The position numbers and the translations under genes are program-made. The notes under the pieces are model-generated. The model saw nothing but the letters and a program-made list of their open reading frames with translations. It searched no databases and was not told the DNA's origin. From Kallotenue papyrolyticum (GTDB taxonomy: Bacteria; Chloroflexota; Chloroflexia; Chloroflexales; Kallotenuaceae), in contig NZ_JAGA01000003.1 of NCBI RefSeq assembly GCF_000526415.1, positions 992,001 to 1,056,000 on the forward strand: a DNA stretch of 64,000 bases. The letters run 5' to 3'. This document shows, piece after piece, positions 45,416-54,050 of this stretch (position 1 is its first letter; every line of letters starts with the position of its first letter).

Positions 45416-46334
45416 GCTGTTCCAAATCGACTGGCGCATCTTCATGGAGGCCACGGCCACCTGGCTGCGCGGTGGCAACCCTTATGGTCGCCTCTCGGCG
45501 GAATTCAGCGCGGGCGCGTTTGCCTACCCGCCCACTGCCCTCACCTGGCTGGCGCTGTTTGTGCCGTTGGGACGCTGGAGCTACTACCTCTGGACCGCGC
45601 TCACGCTGCTGGGCTGGTGGCTGGTGGCGCGGCGACGCTGTCCGGAGCAGATCGTGCTGCTGCTCTGGTCACCAATCGTCCTGCACCTGGTCGAAGGCCA
45701 AAACAGTCTAGCGGTGGTTCTGGTGGTGTGGGCGGCAAGCTTAGCACCGCGGCGCGGCTGGGGCTGGGGTCTGGCGCTGGCCTGGGCCCTGACCAAGCCA
45801 CAGGTCGCGCTGCTGCCGGTGGCCTGGCTGCTGTGGCGCGATCGCCGCGCACCGACGCGCGCCACGTTGTGGGGCGGCCTGCTGCTGGGCACGCTGCTGC
45901 TGGCGCTTCCGCCAACGCTGCGCGATCCCGGCATCTGGCAGGAGTGGCTCGCCGCGCTGGGCAGCTACCGCGATCGTATTCTGCAGATGGCCGCCTGGCA
46001 GAACTGGGGCATCGTGCTGTTTGTGCCCGCCGCCTACCTCTGGTACCGCAGCCGGCGCGGCGGCTGGCCATGGTGGCTCACTGCCGCGCTTATGCCGCAC
46101 ACCAGCTTTTACTCGATGGTTGCGCTGCTGCCGATGCTGCGTCCCCGCCAGGACGGCTGGACGCTGGCCGGGCTGGCGCTGGCGGGCGTGTTGCAGGGCC
46201 CGATGTCGCCGCTGACCCTGCCGCTGATCCTCTCCGGCCACCTGCTGGCCGCCTGGATGCTGGCCGGCGGCCCGCGACGCGTTGCTGAGCGCGCCCCCAC
46301 GCGAACGACTTCCACCTCCGTTGGGCACGCCTGA
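45396..46334 (+). CDS. GT87-like membrane protein, shortened at the N-terminus
   Basis: A 312-residue membrane protein of the same DUF2029-like type. It begins almost directly with the first-loop motif IDWRIFMEATATWLRGGNPYG, so the first transmembrane helix usual for this family is missing. A stop codon at 45381 prevents a longer start. FAYPPTALTWLALF matches the YPP loop of the family. It overlaps the upstream paralog by 20 nt; the upstream protein might supply what is missing, or the gene is a truncated duplicate. Confidence 0.82.
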   Translation: MFDQLRELFQIDWRIFMEATATWLRGGNPYGRLSAEFSAGAFAYPPTALTWLALFVPLGRWSYYLWTALTLLGWWLVARRRCPEQIVLLLWSPIVLHLVEGQNSLAVVLVVWAASLAPRRGWGWGLALAWALTKPQVALLPVAWLLWRDRRAPTRATLWGGLLLGTLLLALPPTLRDPGIWQEWLAALGSYRDRILQMAAWQNWGIVLFVPAAYLWYRSRRGGWPWWLTAALMPHTSFYSMVALLPMLRPRQDGWTLAGLALAGVLQGPMSPLTLPLILSGHLLAAWMLAGGPRRVAERAPTRTTSTSVGHA

Positions 46335-46358
46335 AGCGCGGTGCCATCCAGCCGCGCG

Positions 46359-47852
46359 CTATGGCTGCGTCGCGCCGACGCGCGCCGGCGCGAAAAAGAC
46401 CGCCTCATCGGTACTGAAGACGCGCTGCCAGCGCGGGTTGTGCTCCAGCGCCGCCACCAGCTCCTTTTGCAAGCGTGGACTGACCAGCCAGCCGTCGAAG
46501 CCGTAGCGCGTCGTCAGCTCCTCCAGGCGACGGCCCTGGCCCAGTGCGATATAGTCGCGCCACTGGTCATAGCTATACAGTTCGATGCGCGGATCGACAA
46601 AGACACGCTGCTCGGGTGCGGCCCAAATCAAGTAGGAACCGAAGCCCATCTCGTGAAACAAGCGCTGCGGCCGCGCGGGCAGGGCCTGCAGGCGGCGCAC
46701 CGCCTCCACCGGCGTGTCGGGAGTGAGCAGGCGCCCAAGCTGGGGCGGCAGCCCCAGCGCCTCCTTCCACCAGGGCAGCGTGGCGATCAGCAACGCCAGC
46801 AGCAGCGCGGCGATCGCGCGGTTGAGCGCCACGATCTCGACACGCACGCGCGGCCGCGCCGGCCCGGACGCGGCCAACAGCCAGGTTGTGATCGGCACGC
46901 TGACGATACCGAACCAGAGAATATTGCGCACCGATTGGAGCGCCAGCGCCAGAAACGGCAGCGTCAGCAGCACAACGGTCGACGTTATGCGTCGCCGGCG
47001 CACGATCAGCAGCGCGCCGAATCCTGCCAACAGGATCCAAAAGATGACCGTCATGGGCGAGTCGAGGTCGCGCAGCGGCGAGGCCCACTCGGTGACCAGC
47101 TCGGCCACGGCGCGATCGCCCACCAACCCGAAGACGTAGCCGTACACCGCCGGACCGCGCGGATTGAGCAGCGTCGCCAGCAGAGCGGCCAGCGTCCAGC
47201 CGGCCAGCGTCCCCCATGGACGCCAGCCCGGCCAGTCCGCGCGGCGACGCTCCAGCAGCGCGCCCGCGCCCACCGCTGCACAGAGCAGCGGCAGCAGCAC
47301 AAAGGTGCCATGCAGGTTGACCCAGATGACCATCAGCAGCGGCAGCAGCCACAGCGGCGCCTGCAGCGCGCGCCGCCACCGCAACAACACCGCCAGCGCG
47401 CCCACAAACAACGGCACGGCATAGGTCTGCGGCCGGATCTGCCAGTTGTCCATGGCCACCAACGTGCCGGTCAGCGTCAGCAGCGCGGCCAGGCGTGGCC
47501 CGGCGCCTTCGCGGCGACTGACCTGGTAGAGCAGCGCATAGGCACCACCGATCACCAGCGCTTGGAGCGCGGCCAGCGCTTCAACGCCGCCCAGCCGATA
47601 GACGGCATACATCAGCGTCTGCGCCAGCCAGGGCTGATTGTAGTAGGGCATGCCGGCACGGGTGAACGAAAAGTGATCGACCAGCGGGATCTGGCCGGTA
47701 GCAACGATCTGCCGCCCAACCGCCAGGTGCCACCAGAAATCGTTGGGCGCGATCGGTGTGGTCTGCACGCGCAGCATCAGCAAGGCAACCGTGGCCAGCC
47801 CCCAGAGCTGATCCAGGCTTGGCCAGGCCGCGCGATGGGATCGAGCAGTCAT
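46359..47852 (-). CDS. Polytopic membrane protein, glycosyltransferase-39-like
   Basis: A 497-residue protein with about ten hydrophobic segments. The first loop carries NDFWWHLAVGRQIVATGQIP, recognised from membrane sugar-transferase-like proteins of Chloroflexota and Planctomycetes, and the soluble C-terminal part has FHEMGFGSYLIWA and VFVDPRIELY. It is a close architectural match to the gene just upstream (47849-49360) and overlaps it by 4 nt (ATGA). Its exact reaction is unknown. Confidence 0.85.
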   Translation of the reverse strand: MTARSHRAAWPSLDQLWGLATVALLMLRVQTTPIAPNDFWWHLAVGRQIVATGQIPLVDHFSFTRAGMPYYNQPWLAQTLMYAVYRLGGVEALAALQALVIGGAYALLYQVSRREGAGPRLAALLTLTGTLVAMDNWQIRPQTYAVPLFVGALAVLLRWRRALQAPLWLLPLLMVIWVNLHGTFVLLPLLCAAVGAGALLERRRADWPGWRPWGTLAGWTLAALLATLLNPRGPAVYGYVFGLVGDRAVAELVTEWASPLRDLDSPMTVIFWILLAGFGALLIVRRRRITSTVVLLTLPFLALALQSVRNILWFGIVSVPITTWLLAASGPARPRVRVEIVALNRAIAALLLALLIATLPWWKEALGLPPQLGRLLTPDTPVEAVRRLQALPARPQRLFHEMGFGSYLIWAAPEQRVFVDPRIELYSYDQWRDYIALGQGRRLEELTTRYGFDGWLVSPRLQKELVAALEHNPRWQRVFSTDEAVFFAPARVGATQP

Positions 47853-49360
47853 GGTTGGCTCCCAAGCGTGGTGCGTTCAAAGATCACCGCCGTCTGGTCG
47901 GCATAGACCTGACGCCAAGCGCGGGCACGCTCCAGGCGCGCGATCAGCGCCGGCTGGTGTGCGCGGCTGAGCAGCGCATGCGTCGCGCCCAGGCGTTCAA
48001 GCTCCGTCAGTGCAGCCTCATCCTCAACGATGCGCAGGTAGCGCAGCCACAGCGCATAGGGATACAGCTCGATGCGGCCATCCAGCGCCACGCGCTGCTG
48101 CGGCAGGGCCCACATCAGGTAGGAACCGTAGCGCATCTCGTGAAACAGGCGTGCCTGCGGTGGCAGCGGATGCGCGCGTAGCCAATCTACCGCCTGCACG
48201 GGTGTGCCGGCGCCGATCAGCCAGCCATCCGCCACACTCGCGCCCAGGCCGCTGAAGACCGCCGGCAGGCGCAGCACCGGCTTGAAGGGCGGCTGGAGCA
48301 GGACAAACAGCGCCAGCAGCGCCGCGGTCAGCCCCGCGGTCAGCCGGGGCGGCAGCTGGCGCAGCGCTGGCTGACGATCCCGGCGCAACGCGCCGGCGGC
48401 GATCGGCCAGGCCACGATCGCAAACCAGATCAGGCTGCGTATCGCCGACATGCCCAGCAGCGTAAACGCGCCCAGCAGCAAGGCATCCGTCAGATCGCAG
48501 CGGCGCGTCCGCACCGCGCCCAGCGCGATCAGCACCAGCGCCAACGGCAGCAGCACGCCGGGAAACGCCAGCAGATCGGGCGGCTGCCACTCGTTGACGA
48601 ATTGCTGCGCGGCGGGATGACCAACCAGATTGCGCACAAAGGCCACGATGCGCCAGCCATAGGGATTGATCAGCACACTCAGCGCACCGGCCAGCGTCGC
48701 GCCCCACAACCAGCGCACGTACGGCGACCGACGCCAGGCGCCCCCCCGCAGCCGACGCAGCGTCTCGCCCAGCGCCGTGAGCCCCAGCAGCGCCAGCCCC
48801 AGCACAAACGTACCGTGCACATTGACCCAGAAGATCATCAGCGGCACGGCCAGCACCAGCCAGCGCGGACGCGCCTGCCCGCCGCGCACCGCGCCCAGCA
48901 GCAGCGTCAGCGCGGCAAAGGGCAGCCAGGCGAAGATCTGTGGCCGTACGCTCACGTTGTTGAGAATCATTAGGCCCACGCCGCCGGCCGCCAGCGCCGC
49001 CAGTCGCCACGAGCCGCTACGCCGGCGCGCTTCCAGACCGACCAGCAACAGCAGCCCGGCCAGCAGCAGGTTGCGCGCGATGACGATCAGCGTGAGACCG
49101 CCCAGCTGGTAGAGCCGAAACAGGAGCCATTCCGCCAGCCAGCTACCGTAGATAAAAGGCGTGTCCGGCGGCAACAGCCAGCTCTGATCGGCAACACGCG
49201 GCACCGCACCCTCGGCGACAATGCGCCGCCCCAGCGCCAGATGCCACCAGAAATCGGTCTGATCGATGGGCACCAGCCCGCCCAGGCCGGCCAGCAGCAC
49301 GATCGCCGCCAGCAGCCAGAGCCATGCTCCACGCGCGCTTGCTCGCTTCTGGCATTGCAT
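47849..49360 (-). CDS. Polytopic membrane protein, paralog of the adjacent gene
   Basis: A 503-residue protein with the same plan as its downstream neighbour: first loop TDFWWHLALGRRIVAEGAVP, then about ten hydrophobic segments and a C-terminal RLFHEMRYGSYLMWALPQQR. The shared WWHLAxGRxIVAxGxxP motif and the shared C-terminal motif show a tandem duplication. It diverges from the polyprenol-phosphate sugar synthase gene; the promoter of the latter starts at its start codon. Confidence 0.85.
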   Translation of the reverse strand: MQCQKRASARGAWLWLLAAIVLLAGLGGLVPIDQTDFWWHLALGRRIVAEGAVPRVADQSWLLPPDTPFIYGSWLAEWLLFRLYQLGGLTLIVIARNLLLAGLLLLVGLEARRRSGSWRLAALAAGGVGLMILNNVSVRPQIFAWLPFAALTLLLGAVRGGQARPRWLVLAVPLMIFWVNVHGTFVLGLALLGLTALGETLRRLRGGAWRRSPYVRWLWGATLAGALSVLINPYGWRIVAFVRNLVGHPAAQQFVNEWQPPDLLAFPGVLLPLALVLIALGAVRTRRCDLTDALLLGAFTLLGMSAIRSLIWFAIVAWPIAAGALRRDRQPALRQLPPRLTAGLTAALLALFVLLQPPFKPVLRLPAVFSGLGASVADGWLIGAGTPVQAVDWLRAHPLPPQARLFHEMRYGSYLMWALPQQRVALDGRIELYPYALWLRYLRIVEDEAALTELERLGATHALLSRAHQPALIARLERARAWRQVYADQTAVIFERTTLGSQP

Positions 49361-49361
49361 A

Positions 49362-49370
49362 TGCTAGAAT
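49362..49370 (+). promoter_or_regulatory. Extended -10 of the polyprenol-phosphate sugar synthase gene
   Basis: TGCTAGAAT. It abuts the start codon of the divergent gene (49358-49360). Confidence 0.5.
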
Positions 49371-49442
49371 ATGCGCTTGTCGCCTGGAACCGCGCCGCGG
49401 CCTAGGCCGACCCAAGCCCAACACATGGAAGGAACATCCTAC

Positions 49443-50204
49443 ATGATCGCGCTTGATGCGCCGGCACGTCCTAGCGTGGTCACCGACCGGCGATCAATTA
49501 CCACGCCGGGCCTGGTGATTGTTCCCACCTATAACGAGGCCGAAAATATCAACAACCTGCTCCCGCAGATTCTCGATGATACGCGCCTGAGCGTGCTGGT
49601 GGTGGATGATGGCTCGCCCGACGGCACCGGCCAGCTCGTCGCTACCCAGGCCGCGCACAACCCGCGCATCCACCTGATCCAGCGCAGCGGCAAACAGGGC
49701 CTGGGCACGGCCTACATCGCCGGCTTTCGCTATGCCCTGGAGCGCGGTGCGCAGTACATCTTTGAAATGGACGCCGACTTTTCGCACGATCCGCGCTACC
49801 TGCCCGACCTGCTGCACGCTGCCGAAACAACCTACGACCTGGTCATCGGCTCGCGCTACATCCCCGGCGGTGGCACGACCGACTGGGGGCTGCTGCGGCA
49901 ACTCATCAGCCGGGGCGGCAACCTCTACGCACGGCTGATTCTGGGCCTGCCCCTGGCGGATATGACCGGCGGCTTCCGCTGCTACCGGCGCCGCGCCCTG
50001 GAGGCGATTGCCCTAGAGCGCATCCGTTCCAACGGCTATGCGTTTCAGATCGAGATGGCCTACCGCGTGCACCAAGCCGGGCTGCGCGTCGGCGAGATCC
50101 CGATCATCTTCCCCGACCGGCGTGTCGGCGCATCAAAGATGAACCGGCACATCGTCGTCGAAGCACTGATCAACGTCGTACGCCTGCGCCTGGGCCGCCT
50201 CTAG
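49443..50204 (+). CDS. Polyprenol monophosphomannose synthase-like GT2
   Basis: A 253-residue GT2 enzyme that transfers a hexose, typically mannose, from the nucleotide sugar to polyprenyl phosphate. Seen: VIVPTYNEAENINNLL, VVDDGSPDGTG, the metal-binding DAD at 110-112 in EMDADFSHDP, and GSRYIPGG, all characteristic of DPM1/Ppm1 proteins. There is no C-terminal membrane extension. ATG 49443 has GGAAGGA 9-14 nt before it; ATG 49425 is an alternative. It would feed the membrane glycosyltransferases encoded at 44-49 kb. Confidence 0.93.
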   Translation: MIALDAPARPSVVTDRRSITTPGLVIVPTYNEAENINNLLPQILDDTRLSVLVVDDGSPDGTGQLVATQAAHNPRIHLIQRSGKQGLGTAYIAGFRYALERGAQYIFEMDADFSHDPRYLPDLLHAAETTYDLVIGSRYIPGGGTTDWGLLRQLISRGGNLYARLILGLPLADMTGGFRCYRRRALEAIALERIRSNGYAFQIEMAYRVHQAGLRVGEIPIIFPDRRVGASKMNRHIVVEALINVVRLRLGRL

Positions 50205-50337
50205 CCGCGCCAGCATTATAGGCTGCGCACCGGCACGCGACAACGGCGCTACGGCCTGCCGTGCCTGCCCACAATGTTTGCGCCGGAATAGGACTACAGA
50301 CCCACCGCCGGTAGCGCACGGCGGACGCGCCCATCTT

Positions 50338-50343
50338 TATAAT
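50338..50343 (+). promoter_or_regulatory. -10 of the DegS-like kinase gene
   Basis: Perfect TATAAT, 40 nt before GTG 50383. No consensus -35. Confidence 0.45.
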
Positions 50344-50382
50344 GGGACGAACTCCGGTGCGCCTAGCCAAAGCGAGGGTGAT

Positions 50383-51462
50383 GTGGTCGAAACGCAGACA
50401 GTCGTCGAGCAGCTCCAGGAACTGGTCAACACCTATCGGCAGGAACAGGAGCGCAACCGACGCGAACTGGAAGAGATCGAACGACTCATCCGCCAGACGC
50501 AGACCGAGAGCGAAAAGCTCGCGCAGCGCGATCTGACGGCTGCCGGCCAGTTGCGCAACCTACAGGCCAACCTCGATCGCTTCTCCAAAGAAGACATCCG
50601 CAACGTGTACAGCATGGTCCAGGAGGTGCAGGTACGCCTCGCCTCTGTGCGCGCGCAGCTGGAGCAGCTCCAGGCCAAGCACGAACGCCTACGCGAGCGG
50701 CAGAACGAGCTCAACACCCTGCTCGGCGTGTTGGGCCAGATCGAAGAAGCGCTACGCAGTCTCAGCGGCGAGAGCGTCGGCGGCACCGCGCCGGCCAACG
50801 ACACGCTGATCTCCGAAGTGATCCAGGCGCAGGAGAAAGAGCGCCTGCGCGTCTCGCTCCAGCTCCACGACGGGCCGGCCCAAACCCTCTCCAACCTGAT
50901 CCTGCGCGCCGAGATCTGCGAGCGACTGGTCGAGCGTGACGTGCAGCAGGCGCGCGCCGAGCTGGCCGCGCTCAAAAAAGCGATCAACGCCACACTCCAA
51001 GAGACGCGCCGCTTCATCTTCGATCTGCGCCCGATGATTCTGGACGATCTGGGCCTGATCCCCACGCTACGGCGCTACATGCAGGATTTTGGTCAGAAGT
51101 ACGGGCTGGAGATCGGCATGAGCGTCCACAATCTCGAGCAGCGCTTTCCGCGCCACTACGAGGTCGCGCTCTTCCGCTTCGTGCAAGAAGCGCTCAACAA
51201 CGTGGCACGGCACGCCAACGCCAGCAACGTGCGCATCACCATGGATACCTTTGGGCAGCAGGTGCAGTTGCTGGTGGAGGACGACGGCGTGGGCTTCAAC
51301 ATCAACGAAGCGCTGGCCGAGCGACCTGGCCGCGTGACGCTGGGCTTTGCCGTGATGCGCCAGCAGATCGAAACCCTGCTCCACGGCCAGCTTGGCGTTG
51401 AGAGCGCGCCAGGACGCGGCACGCGCGTCGTGGCGATGGTGCCGTTACCCAGCGGCATGTAG
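50383..51462 (+). CDS. Soluble DegS/LiaS-type sensor histidine kinase
   Basis: A 359-residue cytoplasmic kinase. A long N-terminal coiled coil (residues about 5-125) precedes a HisKA_3 domain with phospho-acceptor H162 in SLQLHDGPAQTLSNL, the FDLRPMILDDLGLIPTL motif, and an ATPase domain with NNVARHANASNV and EDDGVGFN. There are no membrane helices, as in DegS. GTG 50383 has GAGGG 4 nt before it. HisKA_3 kinases usually partner with LuxR-type regulators, but the only regulator next to it is an OmpR-type, convergently encoded. Confidence 0.92.
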   Translation: MVETQTVVEQLQELVNTYRQEQERNRRELEEIERLIRQTQTESEKLAQRDLTAAGQLRNLQANLDRFSKEDIRNVYSMVQEVQVRLASVRAQLEQLQAKHERLRERQNELNTLLGVLGQIEEALRSLSGESVGGTAPANDTLISEVIQAQEKERLRVSLQLHDGPAQTLSNLILRAEICERLVERDVQQARAELAALKKAINATLQETRRFIFDLRPMILDDLGLIPTLRRYMQDFGQKYGLEIGMSVHNLEQRFPRHYEVALFRFVQEALNNVARHANASNVRITMDTFGQQVQLLVEDDGVGFNINEALAERPGRVTLGFAVMRQQIETLLHGQLGVESAPGRGTRVVAMVPLPSGM

Positions 51463-51474
51463 CGCCGGCACCAC

Positions 51475-52173
51475 CTACTCAACCCAGCGGTAGCCCACGC
51501 CCCACTCGGTCTGGATCGGCGTGATCGAGGCATCGATCGCCGCCAGCTTGGCACGGAGCCGCCGCACGTGGACGTCCACCGTGCGGATATCGATATGTTG
51601 ATCGACGCCCCATACCTGGCGCAACAGCGCTTCGCGGGTCCAGACCTGCCCCGGGTGGGAGACCAGGAGATGGAGCAGATCGAATTCACGCGGCCGCAGA
51701 TCGAGCGGCTGCTCGCGAAACAGCGCCACGCGCCGCAGCGCATCGATCCGCACCAGCCCCCCAGCCGGTGGGCTGCCGGCCTGCGCGTGGCGGCGCAACG
51801 CTTCGGCTTCGGCGGTGCGCCGCAGCAGCGCACGCACGCGGGCAACCAGCTCGCGCGGCGAGAAGGGCTTGACCACATAATCATCCGCGCCCAGCTCAAG
51901 GCCGACCACACGGTCGACCTCGTCGCCCCGTGCCGTCAGGATGATCACCGGCAGATAGGCATACGTGGCGCGCAAATGGCGCAGCACGTCCAGGCCATCC
52001 ATGTCGGGCAGGCCCAGATCGAGCAGCACCGCGGCAAACGGCTGGCGCTGGAGCGCTGCCAGCGCCGCCGCGCCCGTCCCAACACTGACGACCGCAAACC
52101 CATCGCGGCGCAAGCGCTGTTCAACCATGGAGGTGATGGCCGCTTCATCATCGACAACCAGAATATGTTGCAT
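51475..52173 (-). CDS. OmpR-type response regulator
   Basis: A 232-residue regulator: acidic pocket DDE at 8-10, phospho-acceptor D52 in LLDLGLPDMDG, KPFSP loop, and a C-terminal winged helix (REFDLLHLLVSHPGQVWTREALL; TVDVHVRRLRAKL). Convergent with the DegS-like kinase, 12 nt between the stops. No OmpR-type partner kinase is adjacent, so its kinase is either elsewhere or the unusual neighbour. Confidence 0.94.
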   Translation of the reverse strand: MQHILVVDDEAAITSMVEQRLRRDGFAVVSVGTGAAALAALQRQPFAAVLLDLGLPDMDGLDVLRHLRATYAYLPVIILTARGDEVDRVVGLELGADDYVVKPFSPRELVARVRALLRRTAEAEALRRHAQAGSPPAGGLVRIDALRRVALFREQPLDLRPREFDLLHLLVSHPGQVWTREALLRQVWGVDQHIDIRTVDVHVRRLRAKLAAIDASITPIQTEWGVGYRWVE

Positions 52174-52224
52174 AGCTCGCTCCTACCCTGTAATGGAGCT
52201 GTAATCGCGCCTCTGCTTCCGGCG

Positions 52225-52254
52225 TTGACCCGGACCGGATCGGCTCCCTATAAT
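52225..52254 (+). promoter_or_regulatory. Promoter TTGACC-N18-TATAAT
   Basis: TTGACC (52225-52230) and TATAAT (52249-52254); drives the membrane coiled-coil gene. The divergent response regulator gene starts 52 nt away on the other side. Confidence 0.65.
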
Positions 52255-52334
52255 GCTACCGTCGTTCGGAAACGCAGCGACTTGGCACCATCCAACGCAT
52301 CCATCCAGTCCGGCATCGCGGGAGGCAGTGCTCG

Positions 52335-53018
52335 ATGCAAGCGTACATTGGCTATCTTATCGGCGCAGCGGTGGTGTTGAACGTTCTGTTACTGCTGGCC
52401 CTGGTGTTGATGGTACCGCGCCTCATCACTCGTCAGGAGTCGCGCACAACCGAGGAGGCCGCGCGCCTCCGCGAAATGCTGCTGGATGTGTTGAGCGAAC
52501 AGGAGGCGGTGACGCTGCGGCAGGCCCAGATCGGTAGCTCGATTGCCCACCTGCAGGAGCAGATCAGCCAGGTGGCCAGCAGCGAACATCAGGCAGTGCT
52601 GGCAATCACGCCAGAGCAGATCGCTGCCGCTACCGGCCTGCCGCAACTCCAGCAGCGCATCGAAGCGCTGCAGGGCCAGTTGGGCCAATGGTTCGACACC
52701 ACCAGCCACACGCACCAGCGTCAGCGATTGCTCGACAGCGAGAGCTGGACCAACCTGATGGGACTGCTGGCCACGATGCAGGATCGCATCGCCCAGCTCA
52801 ATCAGGCCGTGATCACACAACAACACCAGCCACCGATTGCTGCCGAGCGCATTTTGGAAGCGTTGGAGAGCGAAATGGCCAGCCTGCGCTCGATCGCCGA
52901 TGAGATTGCCAGCCTGCAATGGAAGCTGCGGCGCTCGGTGATCGAACGCGAGACCAGCCTTGCCTCCCTGCGCGCGCAGGTCGGCGGGCGCCTGCAGGTC
53001 GATCATCGCGCCGCCTGA
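52335..53018 (+). CDS. Membrane-anchored coiled-coil protein, unknown function
   Basis: A 227-residue protein with one N-terminal transmembrane helix (about residues 7-30) and a long helical region rich in Gln, Glu, Leu and Ala, predicted to form coiled coil. No catalytic motif. GGGAGG precedes the ATG. The layout resembles RmuC N-termini or chemoreceptor-like scaffolds, but no family is recognised. The alpha/beta hydrolase gene follows after 42 nt and may be co-transcribed. Confidence 0.78.
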   Translation: MQAYIGYLIGAAVVLNVLLLLALVLMVPRLITRQESRTTEEAARLREMLLDVLSEQEAVTLRQAQIGSSIAHLQEQISQVASSEHQAVLAITPEQIAAATGLPQLQQRIEALQGQLGQWFDTTSHTHQRQRLLDSESWTNLMGLLATMQDRIAQLNQAVITQQHQPPIAAERILEALESEMASLRSIADEIASLQWKLRRSVIERETSLASLRAQVGGRLQVDHRAA

Positions 53019-53060
53019 GCCTTAATCCGTACCGTACCCGTTGCGTGACAAAGGCGCCCT

Positions 53061-53921
53061 ATGAGCGTGGTCTATATCGATCAACAGGCGGTTCATTATG
53101 AGGTCTTTGGACGGGGTCGTCCCGTCCTGTTTTTGCATGGCTGGTTGGGATCATGGCGCTACTGGCTGCCCTCCATGGAGGTGGTCGCCCAGAGTTTCCG
53201 GACCTATGCGTTCGATCTGATCGGCTTCGGCGATACGGTACACCGCGGCGTCCAGCCGTCGATCGCCGCCTACGCCGAGCAGGTGATCCGCTTCTTAGAC
53301 GCCCTCGGCATCGAAAAGATCATGCTGGTCGGCCATTCGATGGGGGGGATGGTCTCACTCAAAACGGCGCTGACCTACCCGGAGCGCATCGATCGCGTCG
53401 TCACCGTCGGCGCGCCGATCGTCGGCTCGTCGCTCGCGCCACTGCTGAAGCTGACGGCCTTCGCGCCGATCGCCCGCGCTATGCACCTGACGCCGGCGAT
53501 CACCAAGCGCCTGTTTCGCCACTTCCTCAGCGAGGCTGCCGAGCAGGATATGCTCGAAATTCTCGAAGATAGCGTCAAGCCCACCGCCGAAAGTATCCGC
53601 GCCTCGGTGCGCTCGATGATGCGCACCGACCTACGGCCCCTGCTGCCCGACCTGCGCGTGCCGACCCTGGTAATCCACGGCACGCGTGACGACATCGTGA
53701 TGCCGAGCCAGATCAGCGTGATCCGCCAGGCGCTGCCCAGCTCGCCGCTATTACGTCAACTCAGTATCGACGGCTCGCGGCACTTCCCCTGGGTCGATCG
53801 ACCGGACGAGTTCCACGCCGCGCTGCTCGAGTTTCTGCGCGCGCCACGCAGCGATCTGCTGGTCACCCATTCGCTGGAAGCGCGCTGTGCTACGATCACC
53901 CTGGCGAATCGGCCGGCCTGA
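53061..53921 (+). CDS. Alpha/beta hydrolase
   Basis: A 286-residue hydrolase with oxyanion-hole motif LHGWLGS, nucleophile S93 in GHSMGG, acidic residue in HGTRDDIV and catalytic histidine in GSRHFPWVDRP. The fold is close to esterases and haloperoxidase-like enzymes; the substrate is unknown. It has no signal peptide. The ccm promoter lies about 80 nt after its stop. Confidence 0.92.
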   Translation: MSVVYIDQQAVHYEVFGRGRPVLFLHGWLGSWRYWLPSMEVVAQSFRTYAFDLIGFGDTVHRGVQPSIAAYAEQVIRFLDALGIEKIMLVGHSMGGMVSLKTALTYPERIDRVVTVGAPIVGSSLAPLLKLTAFAPIARAMHLTPAITKRLFRHFLSEAAEQDMLEILEDSVKPTAESIRASVRSMMRTDLRPLLPDLRVPTLVIHGTRDDIVMPSQISVIRQALPSSPLLRQLSIDGSRHFPWVDRPDEFHAALLEFLRAPRSDLLVTHSLEARCATITLANRPA

Positions 53922-54001
53922 GCCCCTCCTCCGATCAGGGCTGGAGCGCCTCTCGGGCGCGCTACCGACACAAAAACCAAGCCCATTCCTGAGCGCGCTC
54001 T

Positions 54002-54043
54002 GCCCCTTTGTGTCTTTGACATAAAGGGGCGGTATGCTAGAAT
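54002..54043 (+). promoter_or_regulatory. ccm operon promoter inside a 29-nt inverted repeat
   Basis: TTGACA (54016-54021), 16-nt spacer and TAGAAT (54038-54043) with an extended TGC. The -35 lies within a near-perfect inverted repeat, 54002-54030: arms GCCCCTTT and AAAGGGGC, with nested TGTC and GACA around TTT. This could be an operator or the terminator hairpin of the upstream gene, or both. Confidence 0.7.
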
Positions 54044-54050
54044 GACCTCA

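Noticed and set aside
46341-47906. A 521-codon open frame on the plus strand opposite a membrane protein gene
   Set aside because: Arg/Gln/His-rich shadow of a membrane protein read antisense; no ribosome-binding site or domain.
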